From: Paraniabella defluvii
GTDB lineage: Bacteria > Bacteroidota > Bacteroidia > Chitinophagales > Chitinophagaceae
NCBI GenBank assembly: GCA_019316985.1
Contig: CP079215.1
Span: forward strand, 5,580,001 to 5,644,000
Length of the DNA stretch: 64,000 bases
Direction of reading: 5' to 3'
Made by a program: the position numbers and the translations under genes. Shown piece by piece: positions 46,442 through 56,603 of this stretch. The notes beneath the pieces are model-generated. The model saw only the letters and a program-made list of their open reading frames with translations. It was not told the DNA's origin and did not search any database. The stretch's first letter is position 1, and the number at the start of each line of letters is the position of its first letter.

Positions 46442-47475
46442 TTATGCCCCCTTTTCATTACTGGCATATGCCGCTTCCACGCAGATCATCGTTTCCAGAG
46501 CATCATCAATACTGTTTTCAGGTTTATCAATGATGCCGGCTTTTGCCAGCTGCATTTGCTGCATGGTTCCGATAAAAGCATGAGGGAACCAGGTGCCTTC
46601 TATCGTTTTTGTTTGCCACTGCGCCTCATTACCCTCTTCCAGCATTATATACTCAAAATTGTCGGCTATCCCGTACGGATAATTGATAAGAGCGCCAAAA
46701 GTTATTTTAACAGCACCCTTGGTACCTTCGATTTTTACATATGATTCCTGTTTCCGGTAGCTGTAATTATGGTTATGGTTGGTGTGAATGACAGCGCGCA
46801 CCATATCACCATAGTCCATTATAATATTAGACTTTACTGAAGCTAATTGCGTTGCGTGGGGATGCTTAAAAGTTCGCGCATATACTTTTGAAGGAGTACC
46901 GAGGAAAGAACGGATCAGATCTACATAATGAATGCTATGATAATTGATCTCCATTCTTTCCTTGGAAAATAAAAAATCCCACAGGTTCCAGGGTGTATGC
47001 ACATTAACATATACTTCCAGGTCGGTTATCGCTCCTATCTTCCCGTCAGCGATCATTTTCCTTGCTTCCAATATATAAGGAGCAAAACGCATCTGGAAAT
47101 TAACTCCAGCCAGCAATTGCTTCTTTTAGCAAGAGCATGAATGGCTTTTGCTTCTCCGAGACTTTCACCGTAAGGCTTTTGGATTAATACGGTTGCTCCA
47201 TCAGGCAATTGCTCTAATACCGGAATGATCTCCGAAGCCGGTAAGGCAAAATCGTATATTGCACCAGTGCCATGCTCTGCCACCATTTTTCCCAGGCTAT
47301 CATAAACTTTTTCAATCTTAAACTTCTCAGCAAGTGCGTCTGCCTTTTGTTTATTACGGTTCACAATACCGGCAACCTTAAACCCGGCAATCTCGTAAGC
47401 CGGTAAATGTGCATCGGCTACTATACCGCCTGCTCCAATAATACAAATAGGTGCTCCCGCTTTATCGTTTGTCAT
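46442..47475 (-). CDS. Gfo/Idh/MocA-family NAD(P)-dependent oxidoreductase
   Basis: A cytoplasmic sugar dehydrogenase-like enzyme of about 345 codons. The start at 47475 (MTNDKAGAPICIIGAGGIVA) gives an N-terminal Rossmann fold with the GAGGI nucleotide motif. The family motif VLIQKPYGESLGEAKAI corresponds to the EKP segment, and the second domain has FQMRFAPYILEARKMIADGK and EINYHSIHYVDLIRSF. One frameshift lies near 47120. The ATG lies just beyond the RhaT stop, 2-4 bp away. With the permease and lactonase next door, oxidation of an imported aldose to a lactone is a reasonable inference. Confidence 0.88.
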
Positions 47476-47476
47476 A

Positions 47477-48497
47477 TCAGGTTCCTCCAAGATAATTGCC
47501 GTAGGTAAGTACTAAAACGGCCAGTAAAAGAATAAACAGTGCAAATGCCAACGCCCGCCGTGTTACGGCTCTGGTAGCTTTCCACTCCTTCAAAATAATA
47601 CCCACCAGCGAGCTAAAAAAACCAGCATGATCATATGTATGGCCCAGCTTGAAAATTCATACTTTCCTAATCTTACATGACCTAATCCATAAAAGAAAAA
47701 CTGGCCATACCAAAGCATGCCTGTAATTAACGCCATCAGGTAATTAATGCCGAGTCCCCTTTGTCCGTTCGATGCATATTCAGACAAGGTTTTATTTTTA
47801 AGATGAAGCCACAATGTATATATCAACGTTGTTACAAATGCACCTGTATTGGAAAACAGGTATACTACATTTACCTGGAAATCGCCGGCACCATAATTGG
47901 CCGCAATATCTGATATAGGTTTACCCGCATTGATCGCAAAACCATAAAATGCAGATAACACACCGGCCAGTAAGCATAATGGCAATCCTTTTTTAAAAGA
48001 AAACCCGCCCTGCTTTGCGAAACATCTTTTTCCTTCAGTCGTCCCGCCACTCCGCAAAAGGCTATGCCTGCAGCACCCAGGATGACACCAGTTAAAATCC
48101 ATTGTCCACCCGTACCACTCAAAGCCTCACCTAATGTGCCTGCCAGCATAGGCGGAACCAGGGTTCCTAAAACGCAGGATATGCCAACCGATATTGCATA
48201 AGTTAAAGAGAAACCAATATGTTTGATGGCCATGCCAAAAGCTGTTCCCCTATACCATAAGCCATTCCCAGCAAAAAGAGTTTCGCATGGCTTCGCCCGG
48301 GGCTTCGGCCAGCACCTTTCCCAGGGAAGGGATAGTGAGAAGGGCTACCAATACAGGTAGCAATAACCAACATACAGATGCCTGCGCCAGCCAGTAAGTC
48401 TGCCAACTCCATCCCTTTACTTTCTTTTCAGGGGTATAGCATAATGATGCCGAAGCAGCCCCAACTCCATGAAAAATATACCGCCCAATAATTGCAT
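47477..48497 (-). CDS. rhaT: RhaT-like sugar:proton symporter
   Basis: An inner-membrane permease of the L-rhamnose:H+ symporter family, with about ten hydrophobic segments in 340 codons. The start at 48497 gives MQLLGGIFF, with a frame slip directly after; the corrected sequence continues HGVGAASASLCYTPEKKVKG. Landmarks are SFLLGMAYGIGG-like, MAIKHIGFSLTYAISVGISC, VLGTLVPPMLAG, YGFAINAGKPISDIAANYGA and GMLWYGQFFFYGLGHVRLGK followed by YEFSSWAIHMIM, all typical of RhaT. Frameshifts lie near 48470, 48400, 48230, 48030-47900 and 47620. It sits between the lactonase and the dehydrogenase and fits uptake of rhamnose released by the GH78 enzyme. Confidence 0.87.
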
Positions 48498-48533
48498 GCT
48501 GAATTATTTTAGAATGCTATCTGCCTTCGCCAT

Positions 48534-49384
48534 TCAGAGGTTAAGATTATAAAATGCTACTGCGTTCTCGCTAAATATCCGGTTCTTTGTATACGCATCC
48601 GATACCAATTCGTTAATGGCCTGTTGATAAACAGTCCAGGTATGCCGGTAAGAACCACCCAGCAGCGCTACCGGCCAGTCGCCCCCAGGAAACACCGTTC
48701 CGGCCCAAATACGGTTAATACAAAATCTATATAGGGTTTAATACCTTCTACTGTAAAATGATCTTTACCGGCTGTTGTTCCCAAGCCGGAAATTTTTGCA
48801 TAAAACTGCGGATGTGTTGCCGCATCTTTCATCAGGCTGCCCCACCGTCCGAATTTCTCACCCGATTGAATGGGAGGCTGATTCAGGTGATCAAATACCA
48901 TTTTCAGATTGGGGATTTTCGCCGCTACTCTAAGCGCCGTTTCAATATGAGTTGTTTTTATCCCCACTACATCATAAGGCAAATAACGTGATGCCAGGAG
49001 TTGTAAACTTTCGATAACAGCGGGCTGCAATAACCACCTGTCATCGGGCTCCTCGTGAATCAAATGCCTGACACCTTTAAAATATTTTTCTTCAGGTATC
49101 GCTGTTTGGAGCAGCTGCCCCGTTCTTTCCGGATCTGACAAAGGCAACCAGCCAACCACACCTTTAATCCAGTTGTGAGCTACCGCTGCTTCTATCATCA
49201 ATGCTGTATCTTCCAGGGTATTGTCTGCCTGCACCAATATCCCAGCATCAACTGCCGCAGGTACGCGCGCTTCTTCCAGGTCGGAAAGGCTATAATTTTT
49301 ATTCAATAGTCCAGGAGCTGCTTTCAGCCAGTCATAGGCCGAACGTTCCAGATTCCAGATATGTACATGCGTATCGATTATCAT
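48534..49384 (-). CDS. amidohydrolase-type sugar lactonase (COG3618, fuconolactonase/rhamnonolactonase-like)
   Basis: A cytoplasmic TIM-barrel hydrolase of about 283 codons. It begins MIIDTHVHIWNLERSAYDWL, giving the DTHVHIW metal motif at once. Further family motifs are GVVGWLPLSDPERTG, KYFKGVRHLIHEEPDDRWLL, LKMVFDHLNQPPIQSG, FYAKISGLGT, and after a frame break near 48680 GGDWPVALLGGSYRHTW. Members of this group open lactones of L-fucose, L-rhamnose or similar sugars. It lies between RhaT and a CoA-transferase gene, consistent with a non-phosphorylative sugar pathway. Confidence 0.85.
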
Positions 49385-49427
49385 AATGGACTTTCAATCA
49401 TTGAATACCGATACCAGGCCGATCAGC

Positions 49428-50599
49428 CTATTTGGCATCAATAATTTCAGGTTTTACGCCGATTTCAAATTTAAGATCAATTTCGTTATTATGTTCTCCC
49501 AAACCGGGCGCCCCTTTACTGTCAGAAAGCTGTTCGCCGTCTATTGTAATAGGCGATCTTGTTGTCTTAACAGAAATACCATTATTGGTTTTAACCACTA
49601 CTTCCATATTCAGGGCCTTGTATCCTTCTTCCTGAGTCAGCTGCTCGTAATCAAACACCCTGGAACACCAGATACCCGCCGGTTCGAGAATATCTAACCA
49701 ATAAGACGTCGTATTGTTGAGAAGATGGCGCGCTAACACTGATTTTATTTCGTCTCTTTTCTCAAACCAGTCCTTTTTGTCGCTGTACAGTACTAATTCG
49801 CTACAACCGATTAATTCTCCCAGTTCAACTATATCAGCCATAGCTAAAGCCATATAATCGTCCTTTGTTTTATAGATGCCGTAGGGCGCTGCCACATAGG
49901 CATGGCCACTATTTACAGCGCTACGACGAGGTAGTTGTCCTCCATCGTTAAAATAGCAGGTTAACACCTCAAATTGAAAGTCGAGGGCGCTTTCCAGCAT
50001 ACTTACCTGTATACGCCCTCCTTCACCGGTAATACCTTTCTGATATAAAAGCGACAGTATTCCCTGGGCCAGATGGGCGCCTGCCAGCATATCCACTACC
50101 GAAACGCCCATAGGCGTTGGGTTGGCACTGCTGCTGTTATTCAGCCAGGCCAGGCCTGAAACAGATTGCAACAACAAATCCTGTCCCGGTAGTTTTGTCC
50201 ACTCCCCTTCTTCTCCATATCCTGTTATGCTGGCATAAATAACAGAAGGGTTTATTTGTTTCACGCTCTCATAATCAAATCCAAGCCGTTCCATTACACC
50301 AGGGCGAAAATTATGCATCACCACATCCGCCCTTTCAATCAGTTTCCTGATCTTAAACACATCGCCAGGACATTTCAGATCTGCCGTGTAACTTTTTTAT
50401 TTCGGTTGATGGCATGGAAAATAGAAGATTCGCCGTCTATTACAACATCAGAAACATAGAGTTCCCTGCAAATATCGCCGGTGCCGGGCTTTTCAATTTT
50501 TATCACATCAGCGCCGAAGTCTGCCAGGCATAATGATGCCGAAGGACCAGATAAAAACTGGCTGAAGTCAACAACTAATATATCCTGTAGCAGTTTCAT
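49428..50599 (-). CDS. class III CoA-transferase (CaiB/BaiF family), copy B
   Basis: A cytoplasmic enzyme that moves CoA between carboxylic acids. The start at 50599 gives MKLLQDILVVDFSQFLSGPS and LADFGADVIKIEKPGTGD, the family N-terminus. Then VMHNFRPGVMERLGFDYESV, PSVIYASITGYGEEGEW and GQDLLLQSVSGLAW. The segment GVSVVDMLAGAHLAQG carries the Asp expected at the catalytic position of class III enzymes. The C-terminus includes GSPGLGEHN-like sequence (SKGAPGLGEHNNEIDLKF). Length is about 390 codons with one frameshift near 50370. It starts 3 bp after copy A and is clearly its paralog. Confidence 0.9.
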
Positions 50600-50602
50600 T
50601 AT

Positions 50603-51735
50603 TTATAAAAGTTCTTCCTTTATTTTTTCAGTATGTTGTCCTAAAAGCGGGGCGGGCGTATCCGAGAACAGGCGTTGACCATTGATCCTGATGGGACATC
50701 GTGTTGTTACATAGCTTTCAGTGCCGTTTACAACTACCCTGTTCTCCATCTGCGCACTTTTGTACAGATCTGTTTTCCGTAATGCATTCCAATCATTCAC
50801 TTCCGAAGCCCATAACCCCGCCATCTTCAAACGTTCCAGCCAATATGAGCTGCCTTGGGTAAGCAGCTTAGCGGCAATAACTGCTTTTATAGCATCCCTT
50901 TTTCAAAAACATCCTGCTGCGAATAATGATCCAGCTCTTCGATCAGTAATACCTGTTTTAACTGGGGAATACTCATCATAGCTAATGCTATATAGCCATC
51001 TGCTGTTATAAATACCATATGGGGCACCCAGCAGCGGGTTTCCATTACTCACCGCGCTTCTTTTAATTCCGTTCTTACTATGGTAGTGCGTAGTGAAAAG
51101 TTCAAACTGGAGGCTGATAGCAGACTCGAGCAAGCTGAGCTCCACATAAGCTCCAATGCCGGTTCTTTGCCTGCGGATCAAAGCCGCCAGTATCCCCTGC
51201 ACGGCATGAATACCACAGATACTATCCACTATAGATAAGCCAAAAGGCATGGGGCCATCTCCCTCATCCCCGTAGTATAGGCAAGCCCTGATAAAGACTG
51301 TAACAGCAAATCCTGGCCGGGCTTATTTTTCCAGGGTCCTTTTCTTCCGTAACCTGTTATTTCTGCGTATACGATCCGCTTATTGATCTTCAAAACATCG
51401 GTATAAGCCAGCCCTATTTTTTCCATCACCCCGGGCCTGAAATTATGTGTCAGCACATCGGCTTTGCCAATAAGCTTTTTAACCAGCTCCAGGTCTTCCA
51501 CATCTTTTAAGTCGGCTGTAAAACTTTCTTTGTTACGGTTGATGGCATGAAAATTCAATGCATCATCGCCGATCCAGAGGTTTTTTATGGAAAGTTTCCT
51601 GCATGGATCGCCGCCGGCGGGCCGCTCTATTTTAATGACCCGCGCCCCCAGATCAGCCAGGCGTAAACCAGCTGAGGGTCCCGACAGATACTGGCTGAAC
51701 TCTAAAACAATTAAACCTTTTAAGGGCAAATACAT
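50603..51735 (-). CDS. class III CoA-transferase (CaiB/BaiF family), copy A
   Basis: The second CoA-transferase of the module. From the start at 51735 (MYLPLKGLIVLEFSQYLSGP) it shows LADLGARVIKIERPAGGDPC, VLTHNFRPGVMEKIGLAYTD, ITGYGRKGPWKNKPGQDLLL, and FGLSIVDSICGIHAVQGILA with the predicted catalytic Asp. It ends PAPLLGQHTEKIKEELL. Length is about 378 codons. Frameshifts lie near 51250 and 50900. Its ATG lies one base past the stop of the solute-binding protein gene and its stop is 3 bp before copy B, so all are translationally linked. Two adjacent paralogs suggest a heteromeric enzyme or two consecutive CoA transfers. Confidence 0.9.
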
Positions 51736-51736
51736 A

Positions 51737-52902
51737 TCAGGCAAATACTTTTGATAAATTTTTCTTTAAAGACATTGCATATATTTCGTTGAGCTTTTCT
51801 AAAACGGCTCCGGCATCTTTTGTCTTCCCAACAAAAACTCCTGTATATACAACCCTGCCTCATCCTGAAATGAAGGTACCCGTGATAACGGGGCGCAGAT
51901 AGCCATTTTCCATTACCGGCAAAACGCTGCTGAAAAAATGATTGGTTAGCTGATTATTCAATTCACTGGTCCAAGCCTTTAAATAACCAGGCTGACCTTC
52001 ATTAAACGCATATCCGTTGGTTTGAAATACTCCTGAACATACCAATTCGGCGAAGGCAACTGCTTCTTTTTTGTGCGGTGAGAAAGAAGATACCGACAAG
52101 CCTGTACCCCGATGGTTGTTCTCAATTTTTGTCCGTTATAGCTTACCACATCTGTATAAGTTAGTAAGTTTTTTGCGTAGCCCGGCCGGGAATAATTGGT
52201 ATAACCATAAGCAAACGGACAATACCAATATTCATCCGAACCAGATAGCGCTTCTGCCACGGCAATAGGATTCTTTTCAAACATGGAACGATCTACCAGA
52301 GACCAGAGTTCATACATTGTATTTAATGCCGCTGTTCCTGTTGCATTGTCAATCACCTCTCCTGTTGTTGCAAAAGGGATTTTTCCATGTGCAATACAGA
52401 AAGTGTAAAAATTCATCAGCAGATCTATCGGTATTGCGGGTACTGCCACCCTTCCCTTGCCGGCCAGATGGATTACATCATTCCAGGTGGCGGGAACAGG
52501 AGTCTTATTAGCATCCAGGAGATCTTTTCTGTAGCTGGCTGCCGGAGTGGCGGCATCTATAGCGAGGGCCCATTGATGACCGTCGTAAAAATAACTCCTG
52601 TGAGAAGCTCCAACACTGTTTTCCGACTGATCCTTCAAATAAGCTTCAGGCAAATATTCATCCAATGCCAGTACACAGCCAGTTGCGGCGGCAGTACCTA
52701 CCCATGGATGATCTATAATCAACAGGTCATATTCCTCAGTTAATTTCTCGATGGAAAAATCGGCAAACTGTTGAAGACTACGTTTGTGCCACTGCACTTC
52801 AACATTAGGGTGCAGTTCCGTAAAACGCTGGGCAGCTGCCTGCAGGGGCGTTATACCCCGGCTATGATTCCAGGTAATTCCTTTTAAAATAATATCAGCC
52901 AT
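51737..52902 (-). CDS. solute-binding-protein-fold protein without signal peptide
   Basis: A family 1 extracellular solute-binding-like protein of about 388 codons. It begins MADIILKGITWNHSRGITPL with the first beta strand, leaving no room for a signal peptide or lipobox. Fold landmarks are RFTELHPNVEVQWHKRSLQQ, DLLIIDHPWVGTAAATGCVL, ALDEYLPEAYL, ALAIDAATPAASYRKDLLDA, VPATWNDVIHLA and PFAYGYTNYSRPGYAKNLLT. Frameshifts lie near 52060 and 51860; the corrected end reads LNEIYAMSLKKNLSKVFA. It overlaps the MaoC gene by 8 bp and abuts the CoA-transferase. No ABC permease or ATPase is nearby, so transport is unlikely; a cytoplasmic ligand-binding or enzyme role is inferred. Confidence 0.8.
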
Positions 52903-53342
52903 TCGCTTCCTTTTTTTCAACCAATAATAAATGCTCACAAACCATTACCAACTCTCCGTTTTGGTTGAACACTTCCAATGCCTCAAACACGATACCATAT
53001 CCCGGCTTTTTATGATCCTTTTTATCTTTTATAGTAACCTTTGCTTTAATGGTGTCATTTATATACACAGGCCTGATAAAACGAAGCTTTTCATACCCGT
53101 AAGTCATCGCCACTTCATTAATTAAGCCTGCCGACAACCCCACACCCACACTAAAAATCAAGGTTCCATGGGCAATCCTTTTTTAAAAGGCTGGGTTTTA
53201 CACCACTCTTCATCCATGTGATGGGGTAAAAATCTCCTGATTGTCCGGCATGCAGCACGATATCTGCATCAGTAATAGTTCTGCCTGTGGTAGATCTGGA
53301 ATCTCCTATAACAAATTCCTCATAATATATTTTAACGCTCAT
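52895..53342 (-). CDS. MaoC-family (R)-hydratase-like hot-dog protein
   Basis: A cytoplasmic hydratase/dehydratase acting on CoA thioesters, about 149 codons. The start at 53342 gives MSVKIYYEEFVIGDSRSTTG and RTITDADIVLHAGQSGDFYP. With one base restored near 53225 the sequence continues IHMDEEWCKTQPFKKGIAHG, supplying the Asp/His catalytic pattern of R-specific hydratases, then TLIFSVGVGLSAGLINEVAM and YINDTIKAKVTIKDKKDHKK. It is the first gene behind promoter site A (53366-53432) and overlaps the next gene by 8 bp. It suggests addition or removal of water at an enoyl or hydroxyacyl-CoA. Confidence 0.88.
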
Positions 53343-53365
53343 ATTGCAAGCCTTTTATCGCTGAT

Positions 53366-53432
53366 CGAAAATAGATCAAGCCCCTAGGTTAAAAATGTGT
53401 TGTTTCACTAATGTGATGGAAGATTTTCCTAG
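53366..53432 (-). promoter_or_regulatory. shared direct-repeat promoter, site A (MaoC/CoA-transferase operon)
   Basis: On the minus strand: CTAGGAAAA (plus 53424-53432) and TTAGTGAAA (53403-53411), 21 bp apart. Then 5 nt, CATTT (53393-53397), 19 nt, TATTTTCG (53366-53373). It is weaker than sites B-D and one base shorter between repeat and -7 box, which could be natural or a sequence error. The MaoC start follows about 24 bp later. Confidence 0.65.
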
Positions 53433-53526
53433 TAGAATCCGGAAACTTTCCCTAAGTTTCAAGACAAAAACAGCATTTCTGCACCTATAAAATAATTCAG
53501 AATCCGAAAAGATTGATAATTTTACT

Positions 53527-54791
53527 ATGCTTGTTATGGAAACATACGGTAAAATATTACTGATTGCAATGCCGGCCTTCCTGGCCTTGGTACTGTTTGA
53601 AAAATGGTATGCATGGAGAAAAGGAAAAGACAATGTAAGAACAGCCGATATGATCAGCAGCTTACTCAGCGGCGTTACCAATGTAACCAAGGATGTACTG
53701 GGATTAAGCGTTGTAGTTTACGGATATGGCTGGATGGTCCATCATCTGGCGCTCTGCCACGTAAAAGCCGGCTGGCTTACTTATATGATAGCATTCCTGG
53801 CGCTTGATTTTTCGGGCTACGTGGTGCACCGGATTCAACACACTTATAATTTCTTTTGGAACGGGCACCTGGTTCACCACAGCAGCGAAGAGTTTAATCT
53901 TGCCTGCGCGCTCCGGCAAAGCATTTCGGGTATCGTTAAAATATTTGCCGTCTTCCTGCTTCCTGCCGCGCTGCTCGGCGTTCCTGAAAAAGTTATTGCT
54001 ATTGTGGCGCCGCTACACCTCTTTGCGCAGTTCTGGTATCATACTGTCCATATAAATAAGATGGGGTGCTCGAAAAAGTTATCGTAACGCCCTCCCACCA
54101 CCGTGTACACCATGCTATTAATCCTGAGTACCTGGATAAAAATTATTCACAGATTTTTATTTTCTGGGACAAATGGTTCGGCACCTTTCAGGAGGAATTG
54201 CCAGCTGTACCGCCGGTTTATGGTATTACCCGGCCTGTACGTACCTGGAACCCGGTTAAAATTAACTTCCAGCATTTATGGCTATTAATAAAAGATGCGT
54301 GGCATACACAACGCTGGCAGGACAAGTGGAAGATTTGGCTGGCGCCTACCGGCTGGAGACCAGACGATGTGGCCGGGCAATACCCTGTATATAAAATAGA
54401 GAACGTTTATCATTTTAGTAAATATGAAACCGAACTGGCACCGTTAATGCGGGTATGGCTCTGGATCCAGCTTGTGATGCTATTGCTTTTTCTTTCCTAC
54501 CTGTTTGGAAACATTGCCCTGATAGGCGTTCCAGGTATTTTTATCTATGGACTATTCATTTTCCTGTTTGTATACGCTTTTGCGGAACTGATGGACAATA
54601 ACCCCGATGCATGGGGTTGGGAGCTCGCAAAGCTCCTTTGCGGAGGCCTGATCATTTTGTATCAAAAAGACTGGTTTGGCCTAAACGGGATATCAGGTTT
54701 TATTAAATATTTTGTGGGAACCTACCTGCTATTTTCGGCGGCAGCCAGTTACTATTTTTGCCGCAATTTTAAAAAACAGCTATACCAATAA
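53527..54791 (+). CDS. sterol desaturase/fatty acid hydroxylase-family membrane protein (AGMO-like)
   Basis: An integral membrane di-iron oxygenase of about 420 codons. The start at 53527 (MLVMETYGKILLIAMPAFLA) opens the first membrane segment. The three histidine clusters of the superfamily are present: HRIQH, HLVHHSSE and, after a frame break near 54070, SHHRVHH. The conserved FIFWDKWFGTFQEE follows. A C-terminal extension with several more hydrophobic segments (WLWIQLVMLLLFLSYLFGNI, IYGLFIFLFVYAFAELMDNN) resembles alkylglycerol monooxygenase-like proteins. The substrate is unknown. It is divergent from the MaoC operon. Confidence 0.88.
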
Positions 54792-54820
54792 ATCGCTAAT
54801 ATTGTTGTTGTAAATTATTA

Positions 54821-55736
54821 ATGTGAAACTAAGAAAACGATTAAGGCGATACTAACCATAGGACTAGCAGCAGCCATTTGTAATGCCGGCGCCCAGTCTT
54901 TTCCTCATCCCGTTCGGGGCAACTTAAGCATTAAAGCAGGCTTTGAACATCGAAAACCAATTTCCGGTGGAGCATTGCGGACAGCGATGGCGAACCTAAT
55001 ATTTACTCTGAGCTTATTTACAACCCCATTCAGTCGAGGGGTTTTTATGCTGAAGCCAACTACCGCATATTTAAAAAGCTCAATATTTCAGCCAGCTTCA
55101 ATCGTTTAACTACTTATAAAGGATCTGCTACTGATATAGATTATAACGGAGACAACCGGACAGATTATATTCCTCCGCAAAGAGGTGACACGCTTTTTAA
55201 AAGCAATAATGGCAATATGCAGGGATACGATATTTCATTGCGTTATTCCTTTATTGATAACCGGATTTTTGAAGTTGGCGCAGGTATAGCGTACCATTTT
55301 TCGAAAGAATTGTTTTACCTGCGCGACGATGAAATGCCTGATTTAAATACAACATACCTTGCCAGGTGGAAAGCAGCCCGTTTTTTTTTTACAGGCAACA
55401 GCACAATTAAACAGCATGCTGTATTTAGGCGCTAACGTTTCTTATCTGCCCGGAAGATACGATGCTACGGCAAACTGGAATATTCAAACTGATTTTCAAC
55501 AGCCCGTTAGCTTTATTCACCAGGCATACAGCAACGGGTGGAATTATAATGCCAATCTTGGCTACAGGTTCAGCAGGCATTTAGACATCAATATTGCATG
55601 GCTGCACGCTAACTGGAAAACAAAAACAGGTCTGGATCGCCTTTTCAAAAAAAAATGGCGAAACACCGGAAACACAAATGAACGGTGCGTTCAAAAAAGC
55701 AGCGGCTGGCAATTGACTGCCAATTATACTTTTTAA
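54821..55736 (+). CDS. predicted outer-membrane beta-barrel protein
   Basis: A secreted or outer-membrane protein of about 305 codons with no firm family. A signal peptide (KKTIKAILTIGLAAAICNAG, AQSF) is visible once the frame is corrected at the start. The body has alternating beta strands ending in aromatic residues: RGNLSIKAGFEHRKPI, GFYAEANYRIFKKLNISASF, GYDISLRYSFIDNRIFEVGA, YNANLGYRFSRHLDINIAWL, and the C-terminus WQLTANYTF with a terminal Phe, as expected for BAM-inserted barrels. Frameshifts lie near 54830, 54975 and 55400. It follows the sterol desaturase by 29 bp. Confidence 0.65.
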
Positions 55737-55777
55737 AAGCAACAAAAGTTGTACTTTAGGCGAAATTGTATTACCAC

Positions 55778-56603
55778 ATGAAACAATGTTCGCTATTGCC
55801 TCTGATTGTTCTTTTATTTCTGGCACAAAAAATCAATGCACAACATACCCTTGTAAAAAAGTGGGAAACCAAAGATTCTATCCCTGTTCCTGAATCTGTA
55901 TTACCTGTTCCTGGTAAGAATGAGCTGTATGTTTCACTGATAGATGGTAAGGGTAATGAAAAAGATGGCAAAGGTGGCGTGGCCATCCTAAACAAAAATG
56001 GCTCTGTAAAGGATTTGAACTGGATTGAGGGGTTGAACGCCCCAAAGGGAATGGGGATATACAAGAATAAACTCTATATAGCCGACCTTACCGAAGTGGT
56101 AATAGTAGATGCCCAAAAGGCGAAGGTGATTAAAAAGTACCTATACCGGAATCTGTCTTTCTTAACGACATTGCCGTTGACGCGAATGGCATTGTATATG
56201 TTTCGGATACCCGCAAAAACAAAATCTACCGGCTTATTAATGATGCTCCTGAGTTATACCTGAACAGCGTTAACAGTGCCAACGGGCTTACTATTATAGG
56301 GTCCGATTTATATATACTTGCCGGAAAAGAGCTCTGGAAAATAAACAGGAACAAATCAAAAACAGTAATTGCCTCCGGCTTTGAAAGCGGCGGCGATGGC
56401 ATTGAACCTGTAGGAAATGGCGATTTCCTTGTTTCCTGCTGGGCGGGTCTTATATACTATGTAAAAGCAGATGGCGAAATAAAGAAACTGCTCGATGTAC
56501 AGGGAAAATGAATACTGCAGATTTTGCCTTCGAAGCTGCCACTAAAACACTGTATGTGCCTACCTTTAACAATTATAGTGTGATAGCTTTCGAACTACGC
56601 TAA
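55778..56603 (+). CDS. SMP-30/gluconolactonase-like beta-propeller protein
   Basis: A secreted beta-propeller of about 275 codons. The ATG at 55778 gives the signal MKQCSLLPLIVLLFLAQKIN, ending near NAQ. Propeller strands recur: VPGKNELYVSLIDGKGNEKD, GLNAPKGMGIYKNKLYIADL, and after a break near 56145 FLNDIAVDANGIVYVSDTRK, SANGLTIIGSDLYILAGKEL and GGDGIEPVGNGDFLVSCWAG. A further A-run break lies near 56508, before the C-terminus NNYSVIAFELR. It may be a sugar-lactone hydrolase or a binding protein. It converges with the next gene, the two stop codons overlapping. Confidence 0.75.

Noticed and set aside
51737..52902. Interpretation as an ABC-transporter receptor
   Set aside because: No signal peptide or lipobox and no permease or ATPase gene in the neighbourhood.
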